From CAZELM01 sp964512995 (lineage in GTDB: Bacteria; CSSED10-310): a stretch of 64,000 bases of DNA. Below are positions 1-7,333 of the stretch, piece after piece; positions within the stretch are counted from its first letter, which is position 1; every line of letters begins with the position of its first letter. The notes under the pieces are model-generated. The model did no database searches. It was not told the DNA's origin and was given only the letters and a program-made list of their open reading frames with translations. The position numbers and the translations under genes are program-made. The stretch spans positions 39,726-103,725 of the forward strand of contig CAZELM010000009.1 of the NCBI GenBank assembly GCA_964512995.1, written 5' to 3'.

Positions 1-279
1 GATAATTCATCCAATACTTTAAGATCATTCCATTCCGTGTGAAATTGTGTCCAGCATTCGATAATCTTGGCCAGGTCAGCGCGTTCTTTTGTCACCAATC
101 TAGCATTTTGTGGATTGTTCCAGAAATTCTCATCACTGATTTTTTTATCCAGTTCTTCTATTTTCATTCGTTTGCCAGCGATGTCAAAGACGCCTCGCAA
201 TATTAAAGAGATTGGATTCAAAGTCAGCCAGTGATTTCTGGATCGTTTTTTGTAGTGTCCTCAGTTCATCGGTGTTCAT
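1..279 (-). CDS. prfB: Peptide chain release factor 2 (N-terminal part, cut by window edge)
   Basis: RF2 recognises UGA and UAA stop codons and triggers peptide release on the ribosome. The ATG at 279 is preceded by a GGAG ribosome-binding site and opens a 31-codon frame that stops at TGA (184-186). After a +1 shift at CTT the frame continues as DIAGKRMKIEELDKK and then FWNNPQNA, which closely matches the RF2 N-terminal domain (LD..KR..ELD.....FWN). The coding sequence runs off position 1, so only about 90 residues are visible; the GGQ and SPF motifs lie outside. The start overlaps the 3' end of lnt by 14 nt, so the two are probably translationally coupled. A plain frame search misses this gene because of the shift. 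The identification rests on the conserved N-terminus and the shift site and is very likely correct. Confidence 0.93.
183..196 (-). promoter_or_regulatory. prfB: prfB programmed +1 frameshift site
   Basis: On the minus strand the sequence reads GAGG CGT CTT TGA C. The CTT slippery codon (187-189), the in-frame TGA (184-186) with C as the next base (183), and a Shine-Dalgarno-like AGG three nucleotides before CTT reproduce the arrangement of the Escherichia coli prfB recoding site. When RF2 is scarce the ribosome pauses at UGA and slips +1 to read GAC, so RF2 controls its own level. The zero frame gives only 31 residues; the +1 frame gives RF2. The internal Shine-Dalgarno is shorter (AGG) than the E. 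coli AGGGGG. Confidence 0.92.
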
Positions 280-1846
280 ACGAATCTCCTTTCATTCGTT
301 TCTTTGAATAAATAACGAGCATGATTCCATAACAACAACTGATTACAAGACAAGCTTGTGCAAAAATATCTCCGAAGAGAAGGTAGAATGATGTTTCATT
401 TCCCAGATGGACATCGCTTGTCAATGCTGTCGCATCGAACAGTGTCGATTGTGTAAGGATTCGTCCTCGCGTATCAACAGCTCCAGAGAATCCCGTATTG
501 GCCGATCGAATAACAGGGCGCCGAGTTTCGACAGATCTGAAACGGGATGCGGAGAAATGCTGATATGCTGCGGAACTCCGACCAAACCATGCGTCATTGG
601 TGATATTGCAGATCATATCAGCGTTCCGGCAAACCCGCTCCCGAACTAGATCCGGAAATATGTTTTCATAGCAAATTGTCATGGCGATCGATGCTTTGGG
701 ATGCCGAAACGGTTCAGGGGAGTTTCCTGGGACAAAATCCCCGATGGATTCCTGTACCATGCGGTTTACAAAAAACAAAATCCTGGATAATGGGACATAT
801 TCACCGAATGGAACAAGGTGTTCTTTATTATAGTATTGTTCAAACCCTTCAGGGGAGATAAACACCGCACTGTTGAATACATGATCGTTGAGTCGATCTA
901 GTGTTCCGGCAATAATCGGTGCTTTAGCCTGAGAGACGAGTTTTTGAATTTTGAAGCCGGGTGACTGATTCACATCTTTGGAGTAATTCCATGCATATCG
1001 ATAATACAGAGGCAAAGCGGATTCAGACCACACAATGATATCTGGGTTCTGAGGCAGTTGGCTTTGTGTCAGAACAATGTGATCATCCAGAATTTTATCA
1101 ATGTTCGCTGGATCCCATTTCATGTTGAGATCGACATTTCCCTGAACAATGGTAACGCGGCAGGAAGGACCAGTCTCGGGTTGGGTGGTCCGGAAAAATC
1201 CGTAAAGCAGCATCATTCCCAACATGATACCTGCTATTACCAATTCCCGTCTCCAATGCATGTTCTGAGATGGCAGGAATAGTCCTGATCCAGCGCACCC
1301 AACGGCAACGATGATGAAAGAAATTCCGTAGAATGACCCCCAATCCGCATTTTGCAGAAGAATGAGCACAGAATGCTGGGATTGTCCCAGAGAGTTCCAG
1401 GGAAATCCGGTCATCAGGTGCGCCCGAAGGTATTCTCCAGCCACCCATGTAAAGGGGAGTGTGATAAACCATGAATAATTCAGATGCAGTTTCAGGTAAG
1501 CTGATAATGTGAATGCACCAGCCGGATAGATCGCACAATAACCTGCCAGAAAACTCAGTAAAATCATGCTGGTCCATCTGGATAGTCCACCATATTCCAT
1601 CATGGAGTTCGTTACCCATGCCAAACTGATCAGAAAACTGGCAAATGCAAAAAGCCATCCTCGTAAAAAGGTCTGACTGGGTGGAATGAGTGCAATTTGA
1701 TAAAGGATCAGGATCAGTGAGAGCCATGCAAAAATCCAGATATCATAGAACGGGAATGACAATGCGAGCATCACTCCTGCAACACATGGAAGTATCCATG
1801 CCGATATCCGGTCATACCATTCCCTAGTCAGTTTGATGCTTCCCAT
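266..1846 (-). CDS. lnt: Apolipoprotein N-acyltransferase
   Basis: Lnt transfers an acyl chain from a phospholipid to the N-terminal diacylglyceryl-cysteine of lipoproteins in the inner membrane, the last maturation step before Lol export. The 526 residues match the family length. About seven hydrophobic segments fill roughly residues 15-220, followed by a periplasmic nitrilase-fold domain. The Glu-Lys-Cys triad is visible: E275 in VWSESALP, K341 in NKEHLVPFGEYVP and C392 in TICYENIF. The start overlaps the upstream cytochrome gene by 23 nt and the end overlaps prfB by 14 nt, so this is a tight minus-strand operon. Substrates in this window include the lipoprotein efflux adaptor and the sulfatase-like lipoprotein. 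Confidence 0.95.
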   Translation of the reverse strand: MGSIKLTREWYDRISAWILPCVAGVMLALSFPFYDIWIFAWLSLILILYQIALIPPSQTFLRGWLFAFASFLISLAWVTNSMMEYGGLSRWTSMILLSFLAGYCAIYPAGAFTLSAYLKLHLNYSWFITLPFTWVAGEYLRAHLMTGFPWNSLGQSQHSVLILLQNADWGSFYGISFIIVAVGCAGSGLFLPSQNMHWRRELVIAGIMLGMMLLYGFFRTTQPETGPSCRVTIVQGNVDLNMKWDPANIDKILDDHIVLTQSQLPQNPDIIVWSESALPLYYRYAWNYSKDVNQSPGFKIQKLVSQAKAPIIAGTLDRLNDHVFNSAVFISPEGFEQYYNKEHLVPFGEYVPLSRILFFVNRMVQESIGDFVPGNSPEPFRHPKASIAMTICYENIFPDLVRERVCRNADMICNITNDAWFGRSSAAYQHFSASRFRSVETRRPVIRSANTGFSGAVDTRGRILTQSTLFDATALTSDVHLGNETSFYLLFGDIFAQACLVISCCYGIMLVIYSKKRMKGDSYEHR

Positions 1847-2381
1847 GATCGACTTTTCTTAAGGCAGCAGGAAATTGAAAATCAGGATCGATCGCACGCG
1901 TATGACATCGGATGCACTGTTTTCGAATTTCACAAACACGGCATCTGGGAGTGATAGAGGATGTCGGAGCTTTTGAATGAGTGCCCGAAGGGCCGTGGCA
2001 AGATTCGCATCCGACTGCAGTTTCACTGACTCCGGTGATATGACACGCCGAACATCGGCCGATATGTGGCGGGGATTGGTACGTTTCATCAAAATGGTGT
2101 GCGTGTGGAGTATCTTTCCAGCGTTGATAAATTGAGGAGTGACATTGAATACACGTCACTGATCCGGAGTAGTAATCGTCCTGTCGAATCGTTATGTCCT
2201 GCTTAAATGTCAGTCCGTCAGACTGGAAATGATCAGAAGCGGAGTCTATTGTTTCGTTCGTCTGTATCGGCGTCTGAACCTTTTCAGTTGTTACTTGTGA
2301 ATCGAACCGGTTGTGATCGTTCGGGAATTGATGGTTGAAGCAATGGCTCATTCCGAGAAGGCACAGGAATAACACAACCAT
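1824..2381 (-). CDS. Tetraheme c-type cytochrome
   Basis: A 185-residue protein with a hydrophobic N-terminus (signal peptide or anchor, about residues 1-14) and four CXXCH heme c attachment motifs: CIQCH (77-81), CSACH (110-114), CESCH (125-129) and CIRCH (156-160). A further CRVC pair (147-150) lacks the histidine. The WKDTPHAHHF stretch resembles the region after the first heme in cytochrome c554-like multiheme proteins, which act in periplasmic electron transfer. The partner is unknown; a ferredoxin and a NifU-domain protein lie just upstream on the same strand, so a redox role is plausible. The 3' end overlaps lnt by 23 nt. The heme count is read directly; the subfamily is inference. Confidence 0.85.
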   Translation of the reverse strand: MVVLFLCLLGMSHCFNHQFPNDHNRFDSQVTTEKVQTPIQTNETIDSASDHFQSDGLTFKQDITIRQDDYYSGSVTCIQCHSSIYQRWKDTPHAHHFDETYQSPPHIGRCSACHITGVSETAVGCESCHGPSGTHSKAPTSSITPRCRVCEIRKQCIRCHTRAIDPDFQFPAALRKVDHGKHQTD

Positions 2382-2489
2382 GCCTTTAAAATGTTGTGTC
2401 TCCCTCGTGGGAGGGTGTGAGTAGGATTTATGAATGGTTGGGTTTTCTGTATCAGCTCGTTTAGAATAGTAAGTGTTTGTTTGGCTGAT

Positions 2490-2669
2490 TCATGAGTCGG
2501 GAATAATGGCTTGAACCGGGCAGTCTTTGACACACTTTGCACAATTGTTACAGGCAGATGTGATAATAACAAACCATTCTGTCTCATCACTCTCTTTGAT
2601 CGCTCGTTCTGGACAGATATCTTCACAAATACCGCAGCCGATACATGATTCTGTAATCGTGTAAGCCAC
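2490..2669 (-). CDS. 2[4Fe-4S] ferredoxin, GTG start
   Basis: A 59-residue ferredoxin with two cluster motifs, CIGCGICEDICP near residues 9-20 and CNNCAKCVKDCP near 40-51, the pattern of bacterial 2[4Fe-4S] ferredoxins that carry low-potential electrons in the cytoplasm. The start is GTG at 2669, preceded by a GGAGG ribosome-binding site four bases upstream; it stops at TGA 2490-2492. A longer open frame covers the same stretch in another phase but encodes no recognisable domain, so this shorter frame is the real one. It sits between the NifU-domain protein (69 nt upstream) and the cytochrome (108 nt downstream), all on the minus strand. Confidence 0.9.
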   Translation of the reverse strand: MAYTITESCIGCGICEDICPERAIKESDETEWFVIITSACNNCAKCVKDCPVQAIIPDS

Positions 2670-2738
2670 ATAGCCTCCGAAAGTCTTGAAAATCAGATTC
2701 TTGCAGAAAATTTTCCGTTTTGGACTGGATTTTCAGGA

Positions 2739-2960
2739 TTATACCGCTTCGACACCTTTGATATCAGGAATCAGTTCTTTTAGTTTTCGTTCGACACTCA
2801 TACGGAGTGTCATGGCAGCACCCGGGCATCCTGAACAAGCTCCCCGAAGGCGAACTTTCACGATACCATCAATGACGTCAACGAGTTCTATATCTCCACC
2901 GTCCGATTGAAGCAATGGCCGAATCGATTCGTTCAATATTTTTTTTACCTGGTCTTTCAT
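2739..2960 (-). CDS. NifU C-terminal domain Fe-S scaffold protein
   Basis: A 73-residue stand-alone NifU-like domain. The conserved CSGCPGA motif (Cys pair near residues 43 and 46) with the SDGGDIELVDV stretch before it is diagnostic of the NifU C-terminal/NfuA scaffold fold, which holds a 4Fe-4S cluster between two subunits and passes it to apo-proteins. It is first in a minus-strand group with a ferredoxin and a tetraheme cytochrome, and may supply clusters to the ferredoxin. An AAGGAAC stretch lies a few bases before the ATG. Family assignment is firm; the client is inference. Confidence 0.92.
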   Translation of the reverse strand: MKDQVKKILNESIRPLLQSDGGDIELVDVIDGIVKVRLRGACSGCPGAAMTLRMSVERKLKELIPDIKGVEAV

Positions 2961-3264
2961 TGTTTGTTCCTTTCCGATGTCGTTTCCACATCATGATACT
3001 CGCTGTGAATATCAAATCGACCTTCTATCGAGCATCTTTTACACAATGATGAATAGAAATGCAAATCTTTCCTGCGATCGATTTCGGCCTGATGTAACTA
3101 ATCCTGTTTTGAAGAGCTATCCTGAAATTTTTCATGAACCAATTCAGTGTGAAATATGTTTCCGGTCTGTCATGGATTGAAGCAGCTTTAATGGAATTTC
3201 ATGGCGAAAGCGACCGAATCTGGCTGATTGATGTTTGGGCAAGAGTTATTATTTCATTAACTCA

Positions 3265-3293
3265 TTGACCTTCATCGAAATTCAGTCTATAAA
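3265..3293 (+). promoter_or_regulatory. Sigma-70-type promoter for the Ser-rich protein gene
   Basis: TTGACC (3265-3270) and TATAAA (3288-3293) are separated by exactly 17 bp, close to the sigma-70 consensus. It reads toward the gene at 3318, giving a leader of about 20 nt that holds a GAGGG ribosome-binding site. It lies in the 357-nt divergent gap 2961-3317. The nifU side of the gap must also hold a promoter, but I see no clear one there. Confidence 0.7.
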
Positions 3294-3317
3294 TATTTAT
3301 GTAGTGAGGGAAATTTT

Positions 3318-3965
3318 ATGCGGAATGTTTTTTTTATGATGATCTTTTTTCTTATTCCGTTCACCATTACCTCAGCGATCCGAAGTTCCGATATTAATTC
3401 AGCGCCATCGACTTCAACCGAAATAATAAAGCCTGGTTATGCATTGGTCATGGTAAATGGATCAAAAATTCGGATGCAGGAATATCAGGTAAATTTAAAG
3501 TATGATACGGTTTCGTATAAAAGCTCCAAATCGGGTTTAACTGCGACATTTCCTTTGGAGCGTGTCAGTAAAATCATCAAATTCGATAACAGCCTTGAAA
3601 AGATTCCGGAAGAAGCGCTGGTCGTTTTTCAGAACGCTGCCTCATTGAATCAAGTCAAGGATGATGGTGGCATTCCGATCTTATTTAAAGTGACAAAAAC
3701 CGTTGTCGGCAGTCAGGGCAGCACGCAGAAAGGTACAACCGGGGGCAAATCAACGGGCCAATTCACCAGCAAGGGATCTTCAGGTACCAGTAGCAGGAAT
3801 TCTTCATCCAGTGGGACATCATCATTTGGTAATGCCACATCACGATCTTCATCATCATTCTCTTCATCCAAGTCGCAGTCCTCAAGTTCTGGTCGATCAT
3901 CCAGCAGTTTTTCAAATAATTCAAATGATGATTTTTTTAATGCACTGTTCGGTGGCAATAAATAA
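3318..3965 (+). CDS. Secreted protein with Ser-rich low-complexity tail, unknown function
   Basis: I do not recognise a family. The first 20 or so residues are a Sec signal peptide (hydrophobic core FFMMIFFLIPFTIT, then SAI). A compact region (about 35-130) contains KPGYALVMVNGSKIRMQEYQV and a stretch PLERVSKIIKFDN, which looks like a small beta-rich fold of the kind that handles property strings in secreted proteins. From about residue 140 the chain is Ser/Gly/Thr-rich, ending NDDFFNALFGGNK. The tail could be a flexible surface spacer. A good promoter and ribosome-binding site precede it; the GT-C gene starts 44 nt downstream and may be co-transcribed. Confidence 0.7.
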   Translation: MRNVFFMMIFFLIPFTITSAIRSSDINSAPSTSTEIIKPGYALVMVNGSKIRMQEYQVNLKYDTVSYKSSKSGLTATFPLERVSKIIKFDNSLEKIPEEALVVFQNAASLNQVKDDGGIPILFKVTKTVVGSQGSTQKGTTGGKSTGQFTSKGSSGTSSRNSSSSGTSSFGNATSRSSSSFSSSKSQSSSSGRSSSSFSNNSNDDFFNALFGGNK

Positions 3966-4009
3966 ATTGAGAAGTTCCTTTTCACTGTGAAGATAATATC
4001 AGAGGCATT

Positions 4010-5572
4010 GTGAAAGATCTGGAATTTTTACAAATAAAATATGATCGATATGGATTCATCGTCGCATTTACGCTGTTTGTGATTTTATCCATGTGCTTTA
4101 TCGGCTATTCCACCGATGATATTTATATCAGTTATCGCTATGCAGAGAACATGTCAAATGGATATGGACTGGTATTCAATAAATATGAAGCACCGGTTGA
4201 AGGATATACCAATTTTTTATGGACATTGATGTTGGCCTGGGCTGCCTGGGTGCGTTTACCATTACCTGAAACGGCCACTCTGTTCAGCATCATTTTCAGT
4301 GCGTCACTGATCCTGTTCATGGGCGTCTGGGCGAATCGCCAGCGTCACTACCAGTCTTTTTTTCCGAATTCAGTCCCTATGATCATTCTGGCTTCTCATC
4401 CAAGCCTTTCGCTTTGGTCCGGCACCGGGATGGAAACCCCATTTTTTTCATGGCTGATTGTATTGGGCTCGGTTGTCATGTCATGGGAAGATCGGCGATG
4501 GAGCAGCGGTGGGTGGATATCTGGATTCATCTGGTCTTTGGCAGCACTGACACGACCCGAAGGGATTTTAATCGGCCCCATGATCATTGTGTTAAATTTT
4601 TTTGAATCCCGTGAATTCACCAGACAAAAGCGGGAAGTGTTGTTGAAACGCTTCACTGCATTTGCCGTACCGGTGATGTGGCATTTTATGTGGAGGAAGT
4701 TTTTTTACGGGGAATGGCTTCCAAACACATTTTATGCCAAGACAGGGAATCATGGCGAACTGATCTATACTGGACTGACCTATTCCGCTCATTTTTTACT
4801 GGAAGGCGGTTTTTTATTGCTGTTCCTGATGATACTGGGTTTATTTGTTCGACCCCGTATCTGCGGTATATGGACGAGTTTATGCACTGTTCTTGTTTAT
4901 TTTATGTATGTGATCTGGGTTGGAGGCGACTGGATGCCGGGGTATCGTTTTTTTCTTCCCATTCTCCCTCTGATGATCATGCCCGCCTCTGTCTTTATCG
5001 TATGGCTGTTTCATCGAGATTCAAGAGCCGGATTTATTACGCTGTCCATCGTTGTCGCCTACATGAGCCTGACGGGATTGCTGGGTCAACGTGCATTTAT
5101 ACAAAATTCGTTGATTTCTACCATCAAGAATGGATCGCCACCCGTTGACGTATTGGTGGAATTGGGACTTCATCTTCGGGAGGTCGCACCCTCTTACGCC
5201 GTCATTGCGGTTGTTCCCGCCGGAAAAGTACCTTATTATTCCAAACTCCAATCGATAGATATGCGCGGACTGTGTGATCGGCATATTGCTGGGACAGAGA
5301 TTCCCAAAGATATCAAACACTCCTTGCCAGGCCATCTGAAACGAGATCCGCAATATGTGCTCAATCTGAAACCCGACTATATTATTTTGTCCGGAGCGAT
5401 TCGAAAAGAAAACCTTCCCCCCGCCAACCTGACACTTCGGGAAGGTCAATTTTTAGATGAGTGGGATATTGTGAAGCTGCCGGACTTCAAGGAGTGTTAT
5501 AAGCCGGTTCGGGTTGCTCTGCCAAAGAGTGACAAAGATCTTTTTTACTATCGGCGCATCTGCCGGGAGTAA
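4010..5572 (+). CDS. Polytopic GT-C-like membrane glycosyltransferase
   Basis: A 520-residue integral membrane protein with about ten hydrophobic segments, starting at GTG (4010) behind an AGAGG site. After the first segment come the DDIYISYRYAENM motif and GLVFNKYEAPVEGYTNFLW. This combination is typical of polyprenyl-phosphate-sugar-dependent GT-C enzymes of the arabinofuranosyltransferase/ZomB-like group, where the Asp pair in the first periplasmic loop is catalytic. The last 130 or so residues form a soluble periplasmic domain. It would transfer a sugar from a lipid carrier to an unknown envelope acceptor. Donor and acceptor cannot be read from the sequence. Confidence 0.75.
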   Translation: MKDLEFLQIKYDRYGFIVAFTLFVILSMCFIGYSTDDIYISYRYAENMSNGYGLVFNKYEAPVEGYTNFLWTLMLAWAAWVRLPLPETATLFSIIFSASLILFMGVWANRQRHYQSFFPNSVPMIILASHPSLSLWSGTGMETPFFSWLIVLGSVVMSWEDRRWSSGGWISGFIWSLAALTRPEGILIGPMIIVLNFFESREFTRQKREVLLKRFTAFAVPVMWHFMWRKFFYGEWLPNTFYAKTGNHGELIYTGLTYSAHFLLEGGFLLLFLMILGLFVRPRICGIWTSLCTVLVYFMYVIWVGGDWMPGYRFFLPILPLMIMPASVFIVWLFHRDSRAGFITLSIVVAYMSLTGLLGQRAFIQNSLISTIKNGSPPVDVLVELGLHLREVAPSYAVIAVVPAGKVPYYSKLQSIDMRGLCDRHIAGTEIPKDIKHSLPGHLKRDPQYVLNLKPDYIILSGAIRKENLPPANLTLREGQFLDEWDIVKLPDFKECYKPVRVALPKSDKDLFYYRRICRE

Positions 5573-5742
5573 TCGGACATTTTATCAATTTTATTTTTTT
5601 TGAAACAAAATGACCCCTCATGAAACTTGAAACCATGCGCACACAATGATAATTTTCTCTGGATGATCCGTTGGGAGGAGTCCGAAAACCGTCGATTTTC
5701 CGGTAAAATCACTCCCATTCTATTTTTTTGAAGGAGACGCGA

Positions 5743-7266
5743 ATGGCTATTATTCTAGATGGAAAAAATTTAACCGTAGAAAAAATGGTTCGTATTGCCC
5801 GTAATGGAGAAAAAGTAGAACTCCACCCGGATTCACTGAAGAAAATTCAGGTGTGCCGGGACATGCTGGAGGAAAAAATTAAGGCTCATGAGATCATGTA
5901 TGGTGTAAATACCGGAATTGGTGAGTTCTCAGAAGTCGTACTGGATGATGAGCAGGTGAAGCAATTCCAGAAATATCTCATTTATAATCATTCTGCCGGG
6001 ATCGGTGAACCGGCTCCCATCGAGTTCGTCCGAGGCGCGATGGTGGGGCGAATCAATGTTCACGCCAAAGGAAACTCCGGATGCCGTACAGAAATCACGC
6101 AGACTTTAGTGGAGATGTTGAACAGGGGGGTCACACCCGTAGTCTGTCAGAAGGGTTCTGTTGGAGCCTGTGGTGATCTGGCTCCGATGTCTCAGATCGC
6201 ACTCCTGATGATGGGTGAAGGTGAAGCCTATTTTCAAGGCGAACGGCTCCCAGGACGCATTGCATTCGAGCGAGCCGGTATTCCGGTTCCGGGTCTGCAG
6301 GCGCGGGATGGCTTGGCAACGATCAATGGATCCAATCTGTTGACCGCAATGAGCGCTATCACGTTGTTCGACATGAACCGATGGTTGAAACAGGCGGAGA
6401 TCGCCTGCGCCATGACATTGGAATCCTTGTATGCCAATATGAAACCCTACGATGTCCGCTTGCATCAGGTTCGGGGTTTCTCCGGAGCAGTACGATCGGC
6501 CCTGGCCATCCGAAAGTGTATTGAAGGCAGTGATCTGTTGACCGGAAAACTGAAGATCAAGGTTCAAGACGCCTATTCCATGCGGTCGAGCCCGCAGGTA
6601 ATCGGTGCCGCACACGATGCTCTGGCTTATGCGAAATCCCAGGTTGAGATCGAACTGAACGGAGTTGGCGATAATCCCATTTTTCTGCCGGAACACAAAC
6701 TGACGCTCACCGGTGCTAATTTTCAGGGAACACCCGTCTCACTCCCCATGGATATGGTGAGTGCTGCCATTACCATGATCTGCGTTCTTTCCGAACGACG
6801 GCTGAACCGGTTGCTGAATCCGGCATTGAGCATTGGGCTACCACCGTTTTTAACAAAAGGTGCTGGCATGTTTTCCGGGATGATGTTGAGTCAGTACACC
6901 GCTGGCACCTTGATCGTCGAACAGAGAATTCTGTCAACCCCTGCCAGTATCGGCTCCATTCCCGCTGCGGCTGATCAGGAAGATTTCGTGTCGATGGGCA
7001 TGAACACCGCCATTAAAAACACACAGATTTTGGATAATGCGTATGGTGTTCTGGGGATTGAGTTTATGGCCGCAGCGCAGGCACTCGATTTCAGGAACTT
7101 TCAGAATGGCAATGGCGTCACAGCAGCTCGCAATGTGATCCGTCGCCATGTCGAATTCCTGGATGTTGACCGACCCCTGTACCCCGATCACAACACGATG
7201 GCCGCGCTGGTAAAATCCTGCGAGATTCTGGATGAAGTAGAAAAAACGATTGGAAGTCTTGAATAA
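5743..7266 (+). CDS. hutH: Aromatic amino acid ammonia-lyase, histidase-like, with Ala-Cys-Gly MIO triad
   Basis: A 507-residue member of the histidine/phenylalanine ammonia-lyase family, which removes ammonia from an aromatic amino acid by means of an autocatalytic MIO prosthetic group. I chose the ATG at 5743, six bases after AAGGAG; an in-frame TTG at 5728 precedes that site and is unlikely. The MIO triad, usually Ala-Ser-Gly, is A142-C143-G144 in GSVGACGDLAPMSQ, at the same numbers as in Pseudomonas putida histidase. Other family landmarks are present: IYNHSAGIGEP, VQDAYSMRSSPQ, ELNGVGDNP and ADQEDFVSMG. No hutU, hutI or hutG gene is nearby, so the substrate (His, Tyr or Phe) and the pathway are open. 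A strong terminator follows. Confidence 0.85.
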   Translation: MAIILDGKNLTVEKMVRIARNGEKVELHPDSLKKIQVCRDMLEEKIKAHEIMYGVNTGIGEFSEVVLDDEQVKQFQKYLIYNHSAGIGEPAPIEFVRGAMVGRINVHAKGNSGCRTEITQTLVEMLNRGVTPVVCQKGSVGACGDLAPMSQIALLMMGEGEAYFQGERLPGRIAFERAGIPVPGLQARDGLATINGSNLLTAMSAITLFDMNRWLKQAEIACAMTLESLYANMKPYDVRLHQVRGFSGAVRSALAIRKCIEGSDLLTGKLKIKVQDAYSMRSSPQVIGAAHDALAYAKSQVEIELNGVGDNPIFLPEHKLTLTGANFQGTPVSLPMDMVSAAITMICVLSERRLNRLLNPALSIGLPPFLTKGAGMFSGMMLSQYTAGTLIVEQRILSTPASIGSIPAAADQEDFVSMGMNTAIKNTQILDNAYGVLGIEFMAAAQALDFRNFQNGNGVTAARNVIRRHVEFLDVDRPLYPDHNTMAALVKSCEILDEVEKTIGSLE

Positions 7267-7282
7267 TTTGTAATAATTGTAT

Positions 7283-7328
7283 TATCGCTTACCCTTTTCC
7301 CTCTGGAAAGGGGTAAGCGATATTTTTT
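7283..7328 (+). terminator. Rho-independent terminator after hutH
   Basis: An 18-bp inverted repeat (arms 7283-7300 and 7305-7322, one wobble position, loop CTCT) is followed directly by six T residues (7323-7328). It ends transcription of the ammonia-lyase gene 17 nt after its stop codon and also separates it from the convergent M61 peptidase gene. Confidence 0.92.
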
Positions 7329-7333
7329 ATTGA

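Noticed and set aside
2348..2671. A 107-codon minus-strand frame over the ferredoxin locus
   Set aside because: It is out of phase with the clear 59-residue ferredoxin with eight Cys, and has no domain of its own.
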